DNA from: Apostichopus japonicus
Taxonomy: Eukaryota; Echinodermata; Holothuroidea; Aspidochirotida; Stichopodidae
Length of the DNA: 64,000 bases
Assembly: GCF_037975245.1 (NCBI RefSeq)
Contig: NC_092578.1
Span: forward strand, 19,069,321 to 19,133,320
Reading direction: 5' to 3'
Program-made: the position numbers and the translations under genes
The notes under the pieces: model-generated
Told to the model about the DNA's origin: nothing
Database searches by the model: none
The model's input: the letters and a program-made list of their open reading frames with translations, nothing else
Shown here: piece after piece, positions 62,936-64,000 of the stretch
How the letters are laid out: every line of letters begins with the position of its first letter
Position numbering within the stretch: position 1 is the first letter of the stretch

Positions 62936-64000
62936 CCGCTTGAATCGTGGTATTATATCGCAGACGATTCCAGGTGCGTGAAAAGCATTGAAGAGAAAAC
63001 TATTGTGAAAGGAGAAGGAAGAGTCGAGATGGGAGATAGTGAAAACTGAATAAAATATCAAGATTTTGTGAAAAGAATTTGATGGGAAAGAGAAAACAGA
63101 CAACGTTTTGAAAAACATTTGCAGCTGCTTTTTAAGTAAAACCTAGAGGACTATTTAGTCTTCGGAAAGTCATGTTATGTTTCTTTTTAAACAGGTCAAA
63201 GGTTTGTATCTTTTGAGCTTAAAAGTTTGCTGAAAAGATATACCCAGGACTTTTTATTCTGTGACTATTTGTTGTTTTTTTTTGGTTTAATAAGTTATAT
63301 GGAACAAAATTCCTGGCTTCTCGGTAAAGAGAGCGGCTATTTAAATATTTCCTCCGCGTTCACTCGTATCGAGACACTATCTCATAATTTGTCGGGGATA
63401 ATATTTCTCATTATCATAGTTACCAAATTTATACAAAACAAAAGAGATGGTTACAATAGGATCAGTATTAGCCCAAATTTTAGCTGCTAAAATTTGCCGA
63501 AATTTTCTCAAAAGTATCTCCCCTTGAAGTTCTCACTACCCGCTCCCAAATGATGATTCTGAAACATTTAGAAATGTTACATTTTAGTCACAAGGATATC
63601 TGAAGTGATGGAAAGTGACTTCAATTTGACTGTAAAATTTATGTTAATGTTTAATCACGAGTGACCATTATTTGAAATTCTAGCATATTTTCAAGTCAAC
63701 ACTGGTGAACTTCTAGTTATTATTGATATAATTTCTTCTACAGAAACACCTCAATGTTTCTCAGTTGTTACTTCTGCGGCAATAGGAAAGGTTTGAAAAC
63801 ATTCTAATGTTTTATTGCAATGTCCTTTATGCAGTGCAGGCAAAACCTCAAAGGTTTAAGGGCTTCATCCTATACCATAGAATTATTTATAAGATATGGA
63901 GAGTGCATATGAACGGAGATAAATGTTGTAATTTCAGCTCTGCTTTTACAGCCTATATACATAGAAATCGATGTTTTTAATCTTTGATTTATTTTCTTCA
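62936..64000. other. Downstream flank of the adaptor gene
   Basis: 3' UTR and intergenic sequence with one polyadenylation hexamer close to the stop. No further exon is supported up to the window edge. Confidence 0.5.
63049..63054 (+). terminator. Candidate polyadenylation signal
   Basis: An AATAAA hexamer lies 114 bp after the adaptor gene's stop codon. It is the first canonical signal downstream, so it would give a short 3' UTR. Such hexamers are frequent by chance in AT-rich DNA, and a later site is possible. Confidence 0.35.

Noticed and set aside
62784-62981. 65-codon + frame overlapping the last SH2 exon
   Set aside because: Out-of-frame shadow; the SH2 frame in the same bases matches the family and ends at TAA 62933.
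1-64000. CRISPR arrays, operons, prophage or bacterial genes
   Set aside because: Repeats lack unique spacers of fixed length; gene structure is spliced and eukaryotic, and no prokaryotic gene run occurs.

Overview
The window is eukaryotic nuclear DNA. It is AT-rich and dominated by introns and intergenic sequence, with long poly-C/poly-G tracts, microsatellites, minisatellites, a higher-order satellite, a tRNA-derived SINE, a CR1/L2-type LINE tail and hAT-like DNA transposons. Gene structure, repeat style and the adaptor gene suggest an invertebrate animal. A marine deuterostome such as an echinoderm (perhaps a sea cucumber) is my guess, and it is inference only.

One protein-coding gene can be read with confidence. 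It lies on the + strand from about 53431 to 62935 and encodes a GRB7/GRB10/GRB14-family adaptor. Twelve coding exons with GT..AG boundaries and compatible phases give a protein of about 694 residues. In order it has a Ser-rich N-terminus with a PDPFPDI motif (the family's PNPFPEL-type motif), a Ras-associating (RA) domain, a PH domain, a BPS region, a Ser-Pro-rich linker and a C-terminal SH2 domain with an FLIRES phosphotyrosine-binding motif. In vertebrates this family binds activated insulin and growth-factor receptors and limits or diverts their signalling.

Layout: 1-14 kb is mostly non-coding, with a (CAT)n/(ACC)n microsatellite at 2.5-3.0 kb, a probable dispersed repeat next to it, and one copy of a ~260-bp dispersed repeat at 5.1 kb (second copy at 28.1 kb). 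At 14.5 kb is the 3' end of a LINE. At 17.9 kb is a SINE with tRNA-like A and B boxes. At 18.8 kb is a 366-bp inverted-repeat element with an apparent 8-bp target duplication. From 24.0 to 26.1 kb a 123-bp tandem array is split by a 1,207-bp hAT-like element with an exact 8-bp target duplication. A 20-bp minisatellite lies at 29.75-30.13 kb, and 30-46.6 kb is almost featureless. From 46.67 to 48.14 kb is a 77/104-bp satellite with higher-order periodicity. The adaptor gene fills 53.4-63 kb.

The points most worth a second look are inside or beside the adaptor gene: a 73-bp duplication of the 3' end of coding exon 2 that includes its splice donor; three AGGTCA half-sites in DR2 spacing just upstream of that exon; a tandem pair of perfect STAT-type sites in the intron that splits the PH domain; and a four-base-offset tandem donor at the RA exon. 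I found no convincing undescribed multi-gene system.
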